From positions 1-18,212 of the forward strand of contig JAZQJA010000010.1 of the NCBI GenBank assembly GCA_045541455.1: a stretch of 18,212 bases of DNA, written 5' to 3'. Under the pieces are notes generated by a model, which was given only the letters and a program-made list of their open reading frames with translations, searched no databases and was not told the DNA's origin. Shown here piece by piece: positions 5,934 through 12,773 of this stretch (position 1 is its first letter; the number at the start of each line of letters is the position of its first letter). The position numbers and the translations under genes are program-made. This DNA is from RGIG9041 sp045541455. GTDB lineage: Bacteria > Bacillota > Clostridia > Oscillospirales > QAKW01.

Positions 5934-6710
5934 ATGAATAAGGTACTAAAAGCGGTGATAGCACAAACTAAAAATGAAAGTGCAAACAAAGTATGCACAT
6001 TTTTAAAAGAATACAATTATGAAATTGTAGGTAATACCGATTCGGGCAATGTGGCGCTTGAAATGATATTGAAAAACCATGCTGATGTAGTTATATCTGA
6101 TGCATATCTTATTGACATGGATATTTGCGGTGTGATCGATCAGTTGAAGGAAAAACAAATCAGTCCCATGCCTGTTTTTGTGGTTGCTATGGGGATAGGC
6201 GGTGGTTGTGTTATTGATAATGTATTGAGTCATGGAGTTGATATAGTGACATTAATTCCTTTTGACCATACTTATGTAGATGCAAAAATACGTGCAGCGC
6301 ATGAAAGGAAAAATGAAATAAATTTTGGCAACAAAACAGTGCACATAAATGATAAATTTGAATTACTGAATTACGTGTCCGGCGTAATGCATGAAGTTGG
6401 AGTACCTGCTTCAATAAGTGGTTATCATTACATTCGCGAATCAATTATGATGTCACTTGATAATCGCCGTATATTGAAAGCAATAACTAAAGAATTGTAT
6501 CCTACAATAGCTAAAAATAATGATACAACACCTTCAAGAGTTGAGAGGGCAATTCGACATGCAGTAGAGGTGGCGTGGCAACGTGGGGATGTTGACGTTT
6601 TAAACAACATTTTCGGTTATACTGTAAAAAGCAGTAAAGGAAAACCCACTAATGGAGAGTTTATTTCAATGTTGTCAGAGCGAGTGCGGTTGGACCTTAA
6701 AATTTCATAA
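5934..6710 (+). CDS. spo0A: Sporulation master regulator Spo0A with degenerate receiver domain
   Basis: A 258-residue protein. The C-terminal DNA-binding domain (about 142-255) is classic Spo0A: HEVGVPASISGYHYIRE at 153-169, TKELYPTIAK at 185-194, TPSRVERAIRHAVEVAW at 199-215, FGYT at 227-230 and GKPTNGEF at 236-243. The N-terminal receiver (1-125) keeps the phospho-acceptor position (D56) and the PFD after beta-5. By comparison with Bacillus Spo0A as I recall it, the acidic pair D10-D11 is replaced by Q11-T12, the switch Thr by A85 and the conserved Lys by I108. The ATG at 5934 is chosen because AAGGAG (5921-5926) lies 7 nt upstream; a longer frame to 5865 has no such site. The gene is monocistronic, divergent from csaB, with a 0A box and its own terminator. 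Confidence 0.93.
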   Translation: MNKVLKAVIAQTKNESANKVCTFLKEYNYEIVGNTDSGNVALEMILKNHADVVISDAYLIDMDICGVIDQLKEKQISPMPVFVVAMGIGGGCVIDNVLSHGVDIVTLIPFDHTYVDAKIRAAHERKNEINFGNKTVHINDKFELLNYVSGVMHEVGVPASISGYHYIRESIMMSLDNRRILKAITKELYPTIAKNNDTTPSRVERAIRHAVEVAWQRGDVDVLNNIFGYTVKSSKGKPTNGEFISMLSERVRLDLKIS

Positions 6711-6724
6711 AAAATTTATAAAAC

Positions 6725-6759
6725 AGCCGGTTGTTGTTGCTAAAAAACAGCCGGCTTTT
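6725..6759 (+). terminator. Intrinsic terminator after spo0A
   Basis: Bases 6725-6735 pair with 6746-6756 (11 bp, one T·G wobble, GC-rich base) with a 10-nt loop, followed by a short T run (6756-6759). It starts 15 bp after the spo0A stop and separates spo0A from the ribosomal promoter that follows. Confidence 0.75.
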
Positions 6760-6786
6760 ACTATGTAAAAATTTTTCAAAAAACTA

Positions 6787-6815
6787 TTGACTGGACAAAC
6801 TGCTTGTGTTATAAT
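6787..6815 (+). promoter_or_regulatory. Sigma-A promoter of rpmG-secE-nusG
   Basis: TTGACT (6787-6792) and a perfect TATAAT (6810-6815) are 17 bp apart; the -10 is preceded by TGTGT. The expected start is near 6822, giving a leader of about 80 nt before rpmG. It probably also drives rplK-rplA, since no terminator was seen before 9191. Confidence 0.8.
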
Positions 6816-6901
6816 TCAAGTTACCTGTCATAGGGCTTATTTTTTTGTGCAAAAAAATATCCTATAATATACACAGGGAGGCAAAACAGGAGGTGCCGAA
6901 T

Positions 6902-7051
6902 ATGCGCGTAAAGATTACACTTGCATGCACAGAATGCAAACAGAGAAATTACGACACAATGAAGAACAAAAAGAACGATCCCGACAGACTTGAAATGAAC
7001 AAGTATTGCAGATTCTGCAAAAAGCACACATTGCATAAAGAAACAAAGTAA
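6902..7051 (+). CDS. rpmG: 50S ribosomal protein L33 (zinc-ribbon form)
   Basis: A 49-residue protein of the large ribosomal subunit. It begins MRVKITLACTEC and has two CxxC pairs (CTEC at 9-12 and CRFC at 36-39), so it is the zinc-binding (Cys-plus) form of L33. YCRFCKKHTLHKETK at the end is the usual C-terminus. The ATG at 6902 has a strong AGGAGGTG upstream. It is first in the rpmG-secE-nusG run, the standard order in Gram-positive bacteria. A longer frame starting at 6845 is rejected because it lacks a ribosome binding site and runs through the leader. Confidence 0.96.
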   Translation: MRVKITLACTECKQRNYDTMKNKKNDPDRLEMNKYCRFCKKHTLHKETK

Positions 7052-7092
7052 TTATTCGTAATTATTAAAAGTTTGTCAAGGAGGAGCCAAAA

Positions 7093-7338
7093 ATGGCAGA
7101 AAAGGCTAAAAAGGAAAAGAAACCGTCAGTTTTCAAACGTGTCGGAAACTTTTTCAAAGAAGTAAGAATAGAAACCTTCAAAAGAATAATCTGGCCATCA
7201 CCAAAGCAGGTTCTTAACAATACAATCGTTGTATTGGTAACATGTCTTGTTGTTGGCGTGTTTGTATGGGTTCTTGACTTTTTATTTACTACAGTTCTCC
7301 AGTTCGCTCTCAATGATTTACCGAATATACTTGGTTAA
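7093..7338 (+). CDS. secE: Preprotein translocase subunit SecE
   Basis: An 81-residue small subunit of the SecYEG channel. The N-terminal part is highly basic and amphipathic (KAKKEKKPSVFKRVGNFFKEVRIETFKRIIWPSPKQV). The motif IIWPSPKQV just before the single transmembrane helix (about residues 44-66) is the SecE signature. The ribosome binding site AAGGAGGAG lies close upstream of the ATG. It sits between rpmG and nusG, as in most bacteria, and is co-transcribed with both. Confidence 0.96.
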   Translation: MAEKAKKEKKPSVFKRVGNFFKEVRIETFKRIIWPSPKQVLNNTIVVLVTCLVVGVFVWVLDFLFTTVLQFALNDLPNILG

Positions 7339-7361
7339 TTATTAAGGTAAGGAGAAACGAT

Positions 7362-7889
7362 ATGTCTGATAGTGCACAGTGGTATGTAGTTCATACATAT
7401 TCCGGTTACGAAAACAAGGTTGCGGCAAATCTTGAAAAGATTATAGAGAATAGAAAACTCGAAAATATGATTCAAGATATTAAGGTGCCGACAGAAATTG
7501 TTGTTGAGACAAATGAAAAAGGTGTTGTTAAAGAGCGCGAGCGCAAAATCTTTCCAAGCTATATTCTTGTAAAGATGGTAATGACAAATGACACTTGGTT
7601 TATTGTTCGTAACACACGCGGCGTTACCGGTTTTGTAGGTGCTACGACAGAGCCTATTCCGCTTTCAGAGGAAGAGGTTAAAAAACTCGGTGTTGAACAG
7701 ATAGTCTATACAGATGAGTTCGCAAAGGGTGATAATGTCAAGATAATCGAGGGCGGCTTTGCAAATTGCACTGGCGTTGTCGAAGAAATCTATAACGACA
7801 CAAAGCGTCTTAAGGTTATGGTTTCTATGTTTGGCAGGGAAACACCTGTCGAAGTGGCGTTTAATCAAGTGACGCCTATTAAAGGTTAA
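7362..7889 (+). CDS. nusG: Transcription elongation/antitermination factor NusG
   Basis: A 175-residue protein that binds RNA polymerase and modulates pausing and termination. The NGN domain opens with AQWYVVHTYSGYENKVAANL and includes KIFPSYILVKM and NTRGVTGFVG. The KOW domain (about 120-175) includes GDNVKIIEGGFANCTGVVEE and MFGRETPVEVAFNQVTPI, the usual C-terminus. Length matches the family. The ATG at 7362 follows AAGGAG. It follows secE by 23 bp and is followed by the structured rplK leader. Confidence 0.97.
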   Translation: MSDSAQWYVVHTYSGYENKVAANLEKIIENRKLENMIQDIKVPTEIVVETNEKGVVKERERKIFPSYILVKMVMTNDTWFIVRNTRGVTGFVGATTEPIPLSEEEVKKLGVEQIVYTDEFAKGDNVKIIEGGFANCTGVVEEIYNDTKRLKVMVSMFGRETPVEVAFNQVTPIKG

Positions 7890-7910
7890 ACAAATGGTAT
7901 TTTGTGTAAA

Positions 7911-7994
7911 CTGCAGCATTCTGTTGCGTTTATATAGCAATATCTTTTGATGTTGCAGGTGGGAGGAGAGAATATCTTTCCGCTATTTTACCAC
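7911..7994 (+). ncRNA. rplK leader RNA, probable L1 autoregulatory site (copy 1)
   Basis: CTGCAGCAT (7911-7919) pairs with ATGTTGCAG (7950-7958). Directly abutting is a second element: GTGG (7959-7962) pairs with CCAC (7991-7994), closing an asymmetric internal loop (GA against nine nt) and an upper hairpin (7965-7970 with 7976-7981). The same architecture recurs before rplA. In bacteria L1 represses the L11-L1 operon by binding mRNA that mimics its 23S rRNA site, a pair of short helices around an asymmetric loop. Assigning L1 to this motif is inference; the duplicated structure itself is seen directly. Confidence 0.55.
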
Positions 7995-8016
7995 ATTTTT
8001 TTAGGAGGTGTTCAAG

Positions 8017-8442
8017 TTGGCACAAAAAGTTACAGGTTACATCAAACTTCAAATCCCCGCAGGTAAAGCCACTCCCGCACCGCCTGTTGGTCCGGCACTC
8101 GGTCAGCACGGTGTTAATATCATGGCTTTTACTAAGGAGTTCAACGAAAGAACAAAGAACGATATCGGTTACATCATTCCTGTTGTAATCACTGTTTATC
8201 AGGACCATTCTTTTACTTTCATCACAAAAACTCCGCCTGCAGCTGTTCTTATTAAAAAGGCAGCAGGTATTGAAAGCGGTTCAGGCGTACCGAATAAAAC
8301 AAAGGTCGCTAAACTTACTAAAGAGCAAGTAAAACAGATCGCTGAAACAAAGATGCCCGATCTTAATGCTGCTTCATTAGAAGCTGCAATGAGTATGGTA
8401 GCAGGCACTGCAAGAAGCATGGGCGTAACAGTCGAAGAATAA
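8017..8442 (+). CDS. rplK: 50S ribosomal protein L11
   Basis: A 141-residue protein of the GTPase-associated centre of the large subunit. It reads AQKVTGYIKLQIPAGKATPAPPVGPALGQHGVNIMAF, the L11 signature, and ends with AGTARSMGVTV. The start is a TTG at 8017, placed 6 nt after AGGAGGTG (8003-8010), and gives the standard L11 length; an upstream in-frame GTG at 8008 lies inside the ribosome binding site and is rejected. It is preceded by a structured leader and followed by rplA, whose leader stem uses the last codons of rplK. Confidence 0.96.
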   Translation: MAQKVTGYIKLQIPAGKATPAPPVGPALGQHGVNIMAFTKEFNERTKNDIGYIIPVVITVYQDHSFTFITKTPPAAVLIKKAAGIESGSGVPNKTKVAKLTKEQVKQIAETKMPDLNAASLEAAMSMVAGTARSMGVTVEE

Positions 8443-8481
8443 TTACTTTTTGCAGGTGGGAGGAAATTTCCGCAATACCAC
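8408..8481 (+). ncRNA. rplA leader RNA, probable L1 autoregulatory site (copy 2)
   Basis: CTGCAAGAAG (8408-8417, inside the 3' coding end of rplK) pairs with CTTTTTGCAG (8446-8455) over 10 positions with one G·T pair. Abutting it, GTGG (8456-8459) pairs with CCAC (8478-8481), with an internal loop of GA against GCAATA and a short GGA/TCC hairpin. This repeats the design before rplK, including the TGCAGGTGGGAGGA sequence. The ribosome binding site of rplA (GGAGG, 8486-8490) follows at once. Confidence 0.55.
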
Positions 8482-8498
8482 GAATGGAGGATTAATAG

Positions 8499-9191
8499 GT
8501 GAAAAGAGGAAAAAAATATCTCGAAAGCGCTAAGCTTCGTGATTCGTCAAAACAGTACGATATAGAAGAAGCTATGGAGCTTGTAGTACAAACAGCAAAA
8601 GCTAAATTCGATGAAACAGTCGAAATTCATGTAAAACTTGGTGTAGACTCTCGTCACGCTGACCAGCAGGTTAGAGGTGCTGTAGTTCTTCCCCATGGTA
8701 CAGGTAAAACAACCCGCGTATTAGTATTTGCAAAAGGCGAAAAGGCTGATGAAGCTAAAGCTGCCGGTGCAGATTATGTAGGTGCTGAAGATCTTATTCC
8801 GAAAATTCAAAACGAAAACTGGTTTGAATTTGACGTTGTAGTTGCAACTCCCGATATGATGGGCGTTGTAGGTCGTCTTGGTAGAGTTCTTGGTCCTAAG
8901 GGTCTTATGCCTAACCCCAAGGCAGGTACAGTTACAATGGATGTTGCTAAAGCTATTGCTGAAATCAAAGCTGGTAAAATTGAGTATAGACTTGATAAAA
9001 CCAACATCATTCACTGCCCGATGGGTAAAGTTTCTTTCGGTAAAGAAAAACTTACTGAAAACTTTGACACACTTATCGGTGCAATTGTTAAAGCAAAACC
9101 GTCGGCTGCTAAAGGTCAGTATATTAAGAGCTGCACAATAGCATCTACAATGGGCCCCGGTATCCGCATTAACACAAGCAAATTACAGTAA
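8499..9191 (+). CDS. rplA: 50S ribosomal protein L1
   Basis: A 230-residue protein forming the L1 stalk of the large subunit and probably repressing its own operon through leader RNA. Family features: MKRGKKYLE start, VHVKLG-like region HVKLGVDSRHADQQVRGAVVLPHGTGK within residues 43-70, the signature around GRLGRVLGPKGLMPNPKAGTVT (about 125-147), and a C-terminus with MGPGIRI. Start is GTG at 8499, 8 nt after TGGAGG. It follows rplK by 56 bp and no terminator was seen after it before the rplJ promoter. Confidence 0.97.
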   Translation: MKRGKKYLESAKLRDSSKQYDIEEAMELVVQTAKAKFDETVEIHVKLGVDSRHADQQVRGAVVLPHGTGKTTRVLVFAKGEKADEAKAAGADYVGAEDLIPKIQNENWFEFDVVVATPDMMGVVGRLGRVLGPKGLMPNPKAGTVTMDVAKAIAEIKAGKIEYRLDKTNIIHCPMGKVSFGKEKLTENFDTLIGAIVKAKPSAAKGQYIKSCTIASTMGPGIRINTSKLQ

Positions 9192-9196
9192 AACTA

Positions 9197-9225
9197 TTGA
9201 CATGGTTTTCAAACTATGTTAATAT
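9197..9225 (+). promoter_or_regulatory. Sigma-A promoter of rplJL
   Basis: A perfect TTGACA (9197-9202) and TAATAT (9220-9225) are 17 bp apart, starting only 5 bp after the rplA stop. The expected start near 9232 places the whole L10 leader in the transcript. This promoter allows rplJL to be made in excess over rplKA, consistent with the multiple copies of L7/L12 per ribosome. Confidence 0.8.
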
Positions 9226-9244
9226 ACTAAGGTAAATAAACTTC

Positions 9245-9332
9245 GCAGACAGCAGGTGCGTTGTAAAACGCTTAAATTACGCCCGCCGAGAAGAAAAAAC
9301 AATGTTTTTTGTTATACTCTCGGCACGTCTGC
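9245..9332 (+). ncRNA. Ribosomal protein L10 leader
   Basis: The sequence CAGACAGCAGGTG, the hairpin GCGTT/AACGC (9258-9262 with 9267-9271), the A-rich segment CTTAAATTACGCC and the following GCCGAGA are typical of the Firmicutes L10 leader. GCAGAC (9245-9250) can pair with GTCTGC (9327-9332), and GCCGAGA (9285-9291) with TCTCGGC (9318-9324). The L10(L12)4 complex is known to bind this type of leader in Bacillus and to regulate rplJL by transcription attenuation. Confidence 0.85.
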
Positions 9333-9353
9333 TGTGTCGGGAGTATTTTATTT
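9314..9353 (+). terminator. Attenuator terminator of the rplJL leader
   Basis: Bases 9314-9326 pair with 9334-9346 in a 13-bp stem (two G·T pairs, 7-nt loop) followed by TTTTATTT (9346-9353). The 5' arm overlaps TCTCGGC (9318-9324), which otherwise pairs with GCCGAGA (9285-9291), so terminator and the large leader fold exclude each other. This is the expected switch for L10-dependent attenuation, about 28 bp before the rplJ start. Confidence 0.75.
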
Positions 9354-9380
9354 GAAATTTTTACGGAGGTGAAACTTAAA

Positions 9381-9887
9381 GTGCCGAGCAAAAAGGTATT
9401 AGAAGCAAAGCAGCAGGTAGTTGTTACTTTAACAGAACAACTCAAAAATGCAACAACAGGTGTTTTTGTTGATTATAGCGGCATCAATGTTGCAGATGAT
9501 ACAAAGCTTCGTAAAGAACTCAGAGAAGCCGGCGTTAAGTACAGTGTTGTTAAAAACACTCTCACAAAGTTTGCAGCTAAAGAAGCAGGCATTGAGGGTC
9601 TTGATGACATACTTAACGGAACAACCGCTCTCGCAGTTTCAGACGACCATGTTTCTGCAGCTAAAGTTATCGGTAATTTTGCCGAGAAAAATGAAAACTT
9701 TAAAATCAAGGGCGGCATAATGGAAGGTAAAGTAATTTCAGTTGAAGAAGTTATTAAACTTTCAAAAATGCCTGGCAGAGAGCAACTTCTCTGTATGCTG
9801 TTGTATGCCCTCAACGGCAACATTTCAGGTCTTGCACGTGCATTGCAGGCTGTTGCTGACCAAAAGAACGAATCAACCCCTGCATAA
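9381..9887 (+). CDS. rplJ: 50S ribosomal protein L10
   Basis: A 168-residue protein forming the base of the L7/L12 stalk. The N-terminal globular part reads PSKKVLEAKQQVVVTLTEQL, with TTGVFVDYSGI, LRKELREAGVKYSVVKNTL and FKIKGGIMEGKV, all typical of L10. The C-terminal helix (LLYALNGNISGLARALQAVADQK) binds L7/L12 dimers. The start is GTG at 9381 after ACGGAGGTG (9363-9371); a longer frame from 9309 runs through the attenuator and is rejected. It follows the L10 leader and precedes rplL by 38 bp. Confidence 0.96.
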   Translation: MPSKKVLEAKQQVVVTLTEQLKNATTGVFVDYSGINVADDTKLRKELREAGVKYSVVKNTLTKFAAKEAGIEGLDDILNGTTALAVSDDHVSAAKVIGNFAEKNENFKIKGGIMEGKVISVEEVIKLSKMPGREQLLCMLLYALNGNISGLARALQAVADQKNESTPA

Positions 9888-9925
9888 TCTAAAAACAAAA
9901 ATTATTTATTTGGAGGAATTTTACC

Positions 9926-10294
9926 ATGGCAGATATTGCAAAGTTTATTGAAGATATCAAAGCTCTTAATGTAATGGAGCTTGCAGACCTCGTTAAAGCA
10001 ATCGAGGAAGAATTTGGCGTAAGCGCTGCAGCTCCTGTAGCTGTTGCTGCTGCTGGCCCCGCAGCTGCTGCTGTTGAAGAGAAAACTGATTTCGATGTTA
10101 TCCTTGCTGAAGTTGGCGACAAGAAAATCAACGTTATCAAGGTTGTTCGTGAAATCACAGGTCTTGGCCTTAAAGAAGCTAAGGAACTCGTTGAGAGTGC
10201 TCCTAAGGCTGTTAAAGAAGGCGCTTCTAAAGACGACGCAGAATCAATCAAAGCTAAACTTGAAGAAGCTGGCGCTAAGGTTGAACTTAAGTAA
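9926..10294 (+). CDS. rplL: 50S ribosomal protein L7/L12
   Basis: A 122-residue stalk protein that recruits translation GTPases. The N-terminal dimerisation domain (DIAKFIEDIKALNVMELADLVK) is followed by an Ala-rich hinge (SAAAPVAVAAAGPAAAA, about 33-49). The C-terminal domain carries KTDFDVILAEVGDKKINVIKVVRE and GLGLKEAKELVE, the family signature. A strong ribosome binding site TGGAGGAA precedes the ATG. It ends the rplJL unit and is followed by a strong terminator rather than by rpoB. Confidence 0.97.
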   Translation: MADIAKFIEDIKALNVMELADLVKAIEEEFGVSAAAPVAVAAAGPAAAAVEEKTDFDVILAEVGDKKINVIKVVREITGLGLKEAKELVESAPKAVKEGASKDDAESIKAKLEEAGAKVELK

Positions 10295-10313
10295 TTTAAT
10301 TACCTTCGTAAAT

Positions 10314-10346
10314 AAAATTCCGTGGATTAATATCCACGGAATTTTT
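10314..10346 (+). terminator. Strong intrinsic terminator after rplL
   Basis: Bases 10314-10327 pair perfectly with 10332-10345 (14 bp, TAAT loop), ending in a run of five T (10342-10346). Because the stem begins with AAAA it can also act on the minus strand. It closes the ribosomal protein cluster and isolates it from the lepB operon. Confidence 0.88.
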
Positions 10347-10435
10347 AATATGCAAATTTATCAAAACTATGGAAAAATGCAAACAAATGATATATAATAT
10401 TAAGTTGTAAAATTATATTCCGAGGTTTATTTATA

Positions 10436-10972
10436 ATGAATGAGCAAAATACAAAAACAAAAATAAATTGGTGTAAGGAAATTTTTGAGCTACTTGATTC
10501 TGTTGTAATTTCAGCAGTTTGTGTTCTTGTTATTTTTACCTTGCTGTTTAGAATTTTCGTAGTTGACGGTCCATCAATGGACCCTACCCTTTCAGACGGT
10601 GAGCGTCTTGTTGTTTCTAACCTTTTTTACGAAGCCAAACAAGGCGATATAATTTGTTTTTACAGTCCAAATCGTAAAAGTGTACTTGTTAAACGTGTTA
10701 TTGCAACAGAAGGCCAGACAGTTGATATTTCAGGCGGTTTGGTATATGTCGATGGTAAACAGTTAGATGAAAGTTATATCACAGGTGTAGAAACCTTTGC
10801 ACGTTCAACACAACTTCCGTATACAGTAGAAGAGGGAAGGGTATTTGTGCTTGGTGATAACCGCGGTGAATCAATGGATAGCCGATATATTGAAATCGGT
10901 ACAGTCAGTGAAAATGATATTCTCGGCAGACTTGTGCTGCGACTATTCCCGCGCTTTGGAACAGTGAGGTAA
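10436..10972 (+). CDS. lepB: Type I signal peptidase
   Basis: A 178-residue membrane serine protease that cleaves signal peptides from exported proteins. It has an N-terminal cytoplasmic segment, one transmembrane helix (about 22-42), then the catalytic Ser47 in DGPSMDPTL and Lys86 in VLVKRVIATEG; GDNRGESMDSR (140-150) is the third conserved box. One helix and a small size are typical of the Gram-positive SipS type. A TATAAT at 10393-10398 may be the -10 of its promoter, but the -35 is weak. A weak GAGG lies about 10 nt before the ATG. The stop is 2 bp before rbgA. Confidence 0.95.
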   Translation: MNEQNTKTKINWCKEIFELLDSVVISAVCVLVIFTLLFRIFVVDGPSMDPTLSDGERLVVSNLFYEAKQGDIICFYSPNRKSVLVKRVIATEGQTVDISGGLVYVDGKQLDESYITGVETFARSTQLPYTVEEGRVFVLGDNRGESMDSRYIEIGTVSENDILGRLVLRLFPRFGTVR

Positions 10973-10974
10973 TT

Positions 10975-11838
10975 ATGACTGATAGAGAAATGAATATACA
11001 GTGGTTCCCGGGGCATATGACTAAAACTCGCCGCTATATTGAAAAAAATATATCTCTTGTTGATATAGTGGCAGAAACAGTTGATGCACGATGTATCCGC
11101 TCTTCTCAGAATCCGGATTTTGATAAGTTGTTAAAAAATAAAAAGCGTCTTATGATAATAACCAAAACCGACCTTGCAGATCCTGATGTCACATCGCGTT
11201 GGCTGAATTATTTCAGGGCGCAAGGAAGGGGTGCAATAGCGGTTTGCCTTGCAAACGGTAAGGGTGTAAATGATATTGTTCCTGCGGCGTTTGAAATGTT
11301 AAAAGAACAAATTGACCGTTATGCCGCAAAAGGTATGAAAAAAACAGTCCGTATGATGATTTGCGGTATACCCAATTCAGGTAAAAGCACTCTTATAAAC
11401 TCTCTTTGCAAACGTAAAACTGTTATCGCGCAGGATAGACCTGGTGTTACACGCGGTGGTCAGTGGGTAACTCTTTCTTCAAACTTTGAATTGCTTGATA
11501 CTCCAGGTATTCTCTGGAATAAGTTTGAAGATATGCAAACAGGCTTTAACCTTGCCTTCACCGGTGCTATTAAAGATGATGTAATGGATATAGAAACATT
11601 AGCACTTAAGCTTATTGAAACACTAACTGATAAGTATCCAGATTGCCTTGCAAATCGTTTTGGTGATACTGTAAAACAAGCAGAAACCTCGCTTGAAATC
11701 TATGAGGCAATTTGTAAGCGCCGCGGTTTTATCCTTCGTGGCGGTGATTTTGACTATGAACGCGGCGCACGAATTATTCTTGATGAGTTTCGTGCAGGAA
11801 AATTTGGCAGATTGTCGTTGGAGGTTCCTAATGCTTGA
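10975..11838 (+). CDS. rbgA: Ribosome biogenesis GTPase RbgA (YlqF)
   Basis: A 287-residue circularly permuted GTPase needed for late assembly of the 50S subunit. The start NIQWFPGHMTKTRR is the family signature. The G motifs come in permuted order: G4 TKTD at 63-66, then G1 GIPNSGKST at 131-139, and G3 DTPG at 175-178. The C-terminal RNA-binding domain ends KFGRLSLEVP. The ATG at 10975 is preferred to the internal ATG at 10990 because of GAGG at the end of lepB. The 3' end overlaps rnhB by 8 bp. Confidence 0.95.
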   Translation: MTDREMNIQWFPGHMTKTRRYIEKNISLVDIVAETVDARCIRSSQNPDFDKLLKNKKRLMIITKTDLADPDVTSRWLNYFRAQGRGAIAVCLANGKGVNDIVPAAFEMLKEQIDRYAAKGMKKTVRMMICGIPNSGKSTLINSLCKRKTVIAQDRPGVTRGGQWVTLSSNFELLDTPGILWNKFEDMQTGFNLAFTGAIKDDVMDIETLALKLIETLTDKYPDCLANRFGDTVKQAETSLEIYEAICKRRGFILRGGDFDYERGARIILDEFRAGKFGRLSLEVPNA

Positions 11839-12424
11839 TTATGTAATAGAAAATGAGGAACATGCAAACGGACATGCAGTTATCTGTGGCGTAGATGAGG
11901 CAGGTCGTGGTTGCCTTTGCGGTCCCGTATGTGCTGCAGCAGTAATTTTGCCGGATGGTTATAATAATAAATATCTTAATGATAGTAAAAAACTGTCCCC
12001 AAAACGCCGTGAACAAATGTTTGACGAGATAACGCAAAATGCCGTGAGTTATGCAGTGGCGTTTGCAACAGTAGAAGAAATAGAGCAGTTAAACATTTTA
12101 AACGCTGCAATGCTTGCAATGCGCCGTGCGGTTAAGGCTTTAAGCGTAAAGGTAGATTTGGCATTGGTTGATGGTAATATAGCAAGGGATTTTGAGTGTG
12201 AAACGCGCACAGTTGTTAAGGGTGACAGCATTTCCCCAAGTATTGCAGCCGCTTCAATTTTAGCAAAGGTTTCGCGTGACAGACTTATAACTGAACTTGC
12301 AATACAGTACCCACAATATAAATTCGAACAGCATAAAGGCTATGCAACTAAAGCCCATATCGAAGCAATTCGGACTTACGGTGTAACCCCTGTTCATCGT
12401 CCATCTTTTCTAAAAAAGATATGA
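11831..12424 (+). CDS. rnhB: Ribonuclease HII
   Basis: A 197-residue enzyme that cuts the RNA strand of RNA-DNA hybrids and removes single ribonucleotides from DNA. Catalytic acids are visible: D22 and E23 in GVDEAGRG, D114 in ALVDGN and D132 in KGDSISPSIAAASILAKV. NDSKKLSPKRRE (50-61) is the usual second motif. The frame is open further upstream, but the ATG at 11831 is chosen because TGGAGG lies 6 nt before it and the protein start then fits the family. It overlaps rbgA by 8 bp and yraN by 4 bp (ATGA). Confidence 0.95.
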   Translation: MLDYVIENEEHANGHAVICGVDEAGRGCLCGPVCAAAVILPDGYNNKYLNDSKKLSPKRREQMFDEITQNAVSYAVAFATVEEIEQLNILNAAMLAMRRAVKALSVKVDLALVDGNIARDFECETRTVVKGDSISPSIAAASILAKVSRDRLITELAIQYPQYKFEQHKGYATKAHIEAIRTYGVTPVHRPSFLKKI

Positions 12425-12768
12425 CAGGTAGGACTGGAGAACGGATAGCAAAGGCTTATCTGCGCCTTCACGGCTATCTTATATTAGATACAAATTATCA
12501 TTCCCGATTCGGCGAAATAGATATTATAGCAAAAAAATTTGAAACCGTTGTATTTGTAGAAGTAAAAACTCGCGGTCCAAACTCAATAGCTGCTCCTGCT
12601 TTTGCAGTTGATATCTATAAACAGAAAAAAATCATAAAAACCGCACAGCGTTATATACTGTATAAACATCTTGACAACTGCAGCTTCAGATTTGATGTAA
12701 TAGAACTTAAAACAAACGGTTTGCATTTTAATGTTAATCATATAAAAAACGCTTTTGAAGGGAACTGA
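12421..12768 (+). CDS. yraN: YraN/UPF0102 family nuclease-like protein
   Basis: A 115-residue protein of the UPF0102 family, with a predicted endonuclease fold related to Holliday junction resolvases. It shows the family motifs TGERIAKAYLRLHGY (near the start), GEIDII (31-36) and VFVEVKTR (44-51), whose E32, D34, E47 and K49 are the likely metal-binding core. Its biological role is not established. It follows rnhB with an ATGA overlap, the very common rnhB-yraN pair, so translation is coupled. Confidence 0.92.
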   Translation: MTGRTGERIAKAYLRLHGYLILDTNYHSRFGEIDIIAKKFETVVFVEVKTRGPNSIAAPAFAVDIYKQKKIIKTAQRYILYKHLDNCSFRFDVIELKTNGLHFNVNHIKNAFEGN

Positions 12769-12773
12769 TTTTT

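Noticed and set aside
7049..7064. TAATTA-TTCG-TAATTA hairpin after rpmG as a terminator.
   Set aside because: All-AT 6-bp stem without a T-run; rpmG, secE and nusG are usually co-transcribed.
8721..9014. Long minus-strand frames over rplA, rplJ and rplL.
   Set aside because: They are mirror frames of highly expressed genes, with no ribosome binding sites and no recognisable products.
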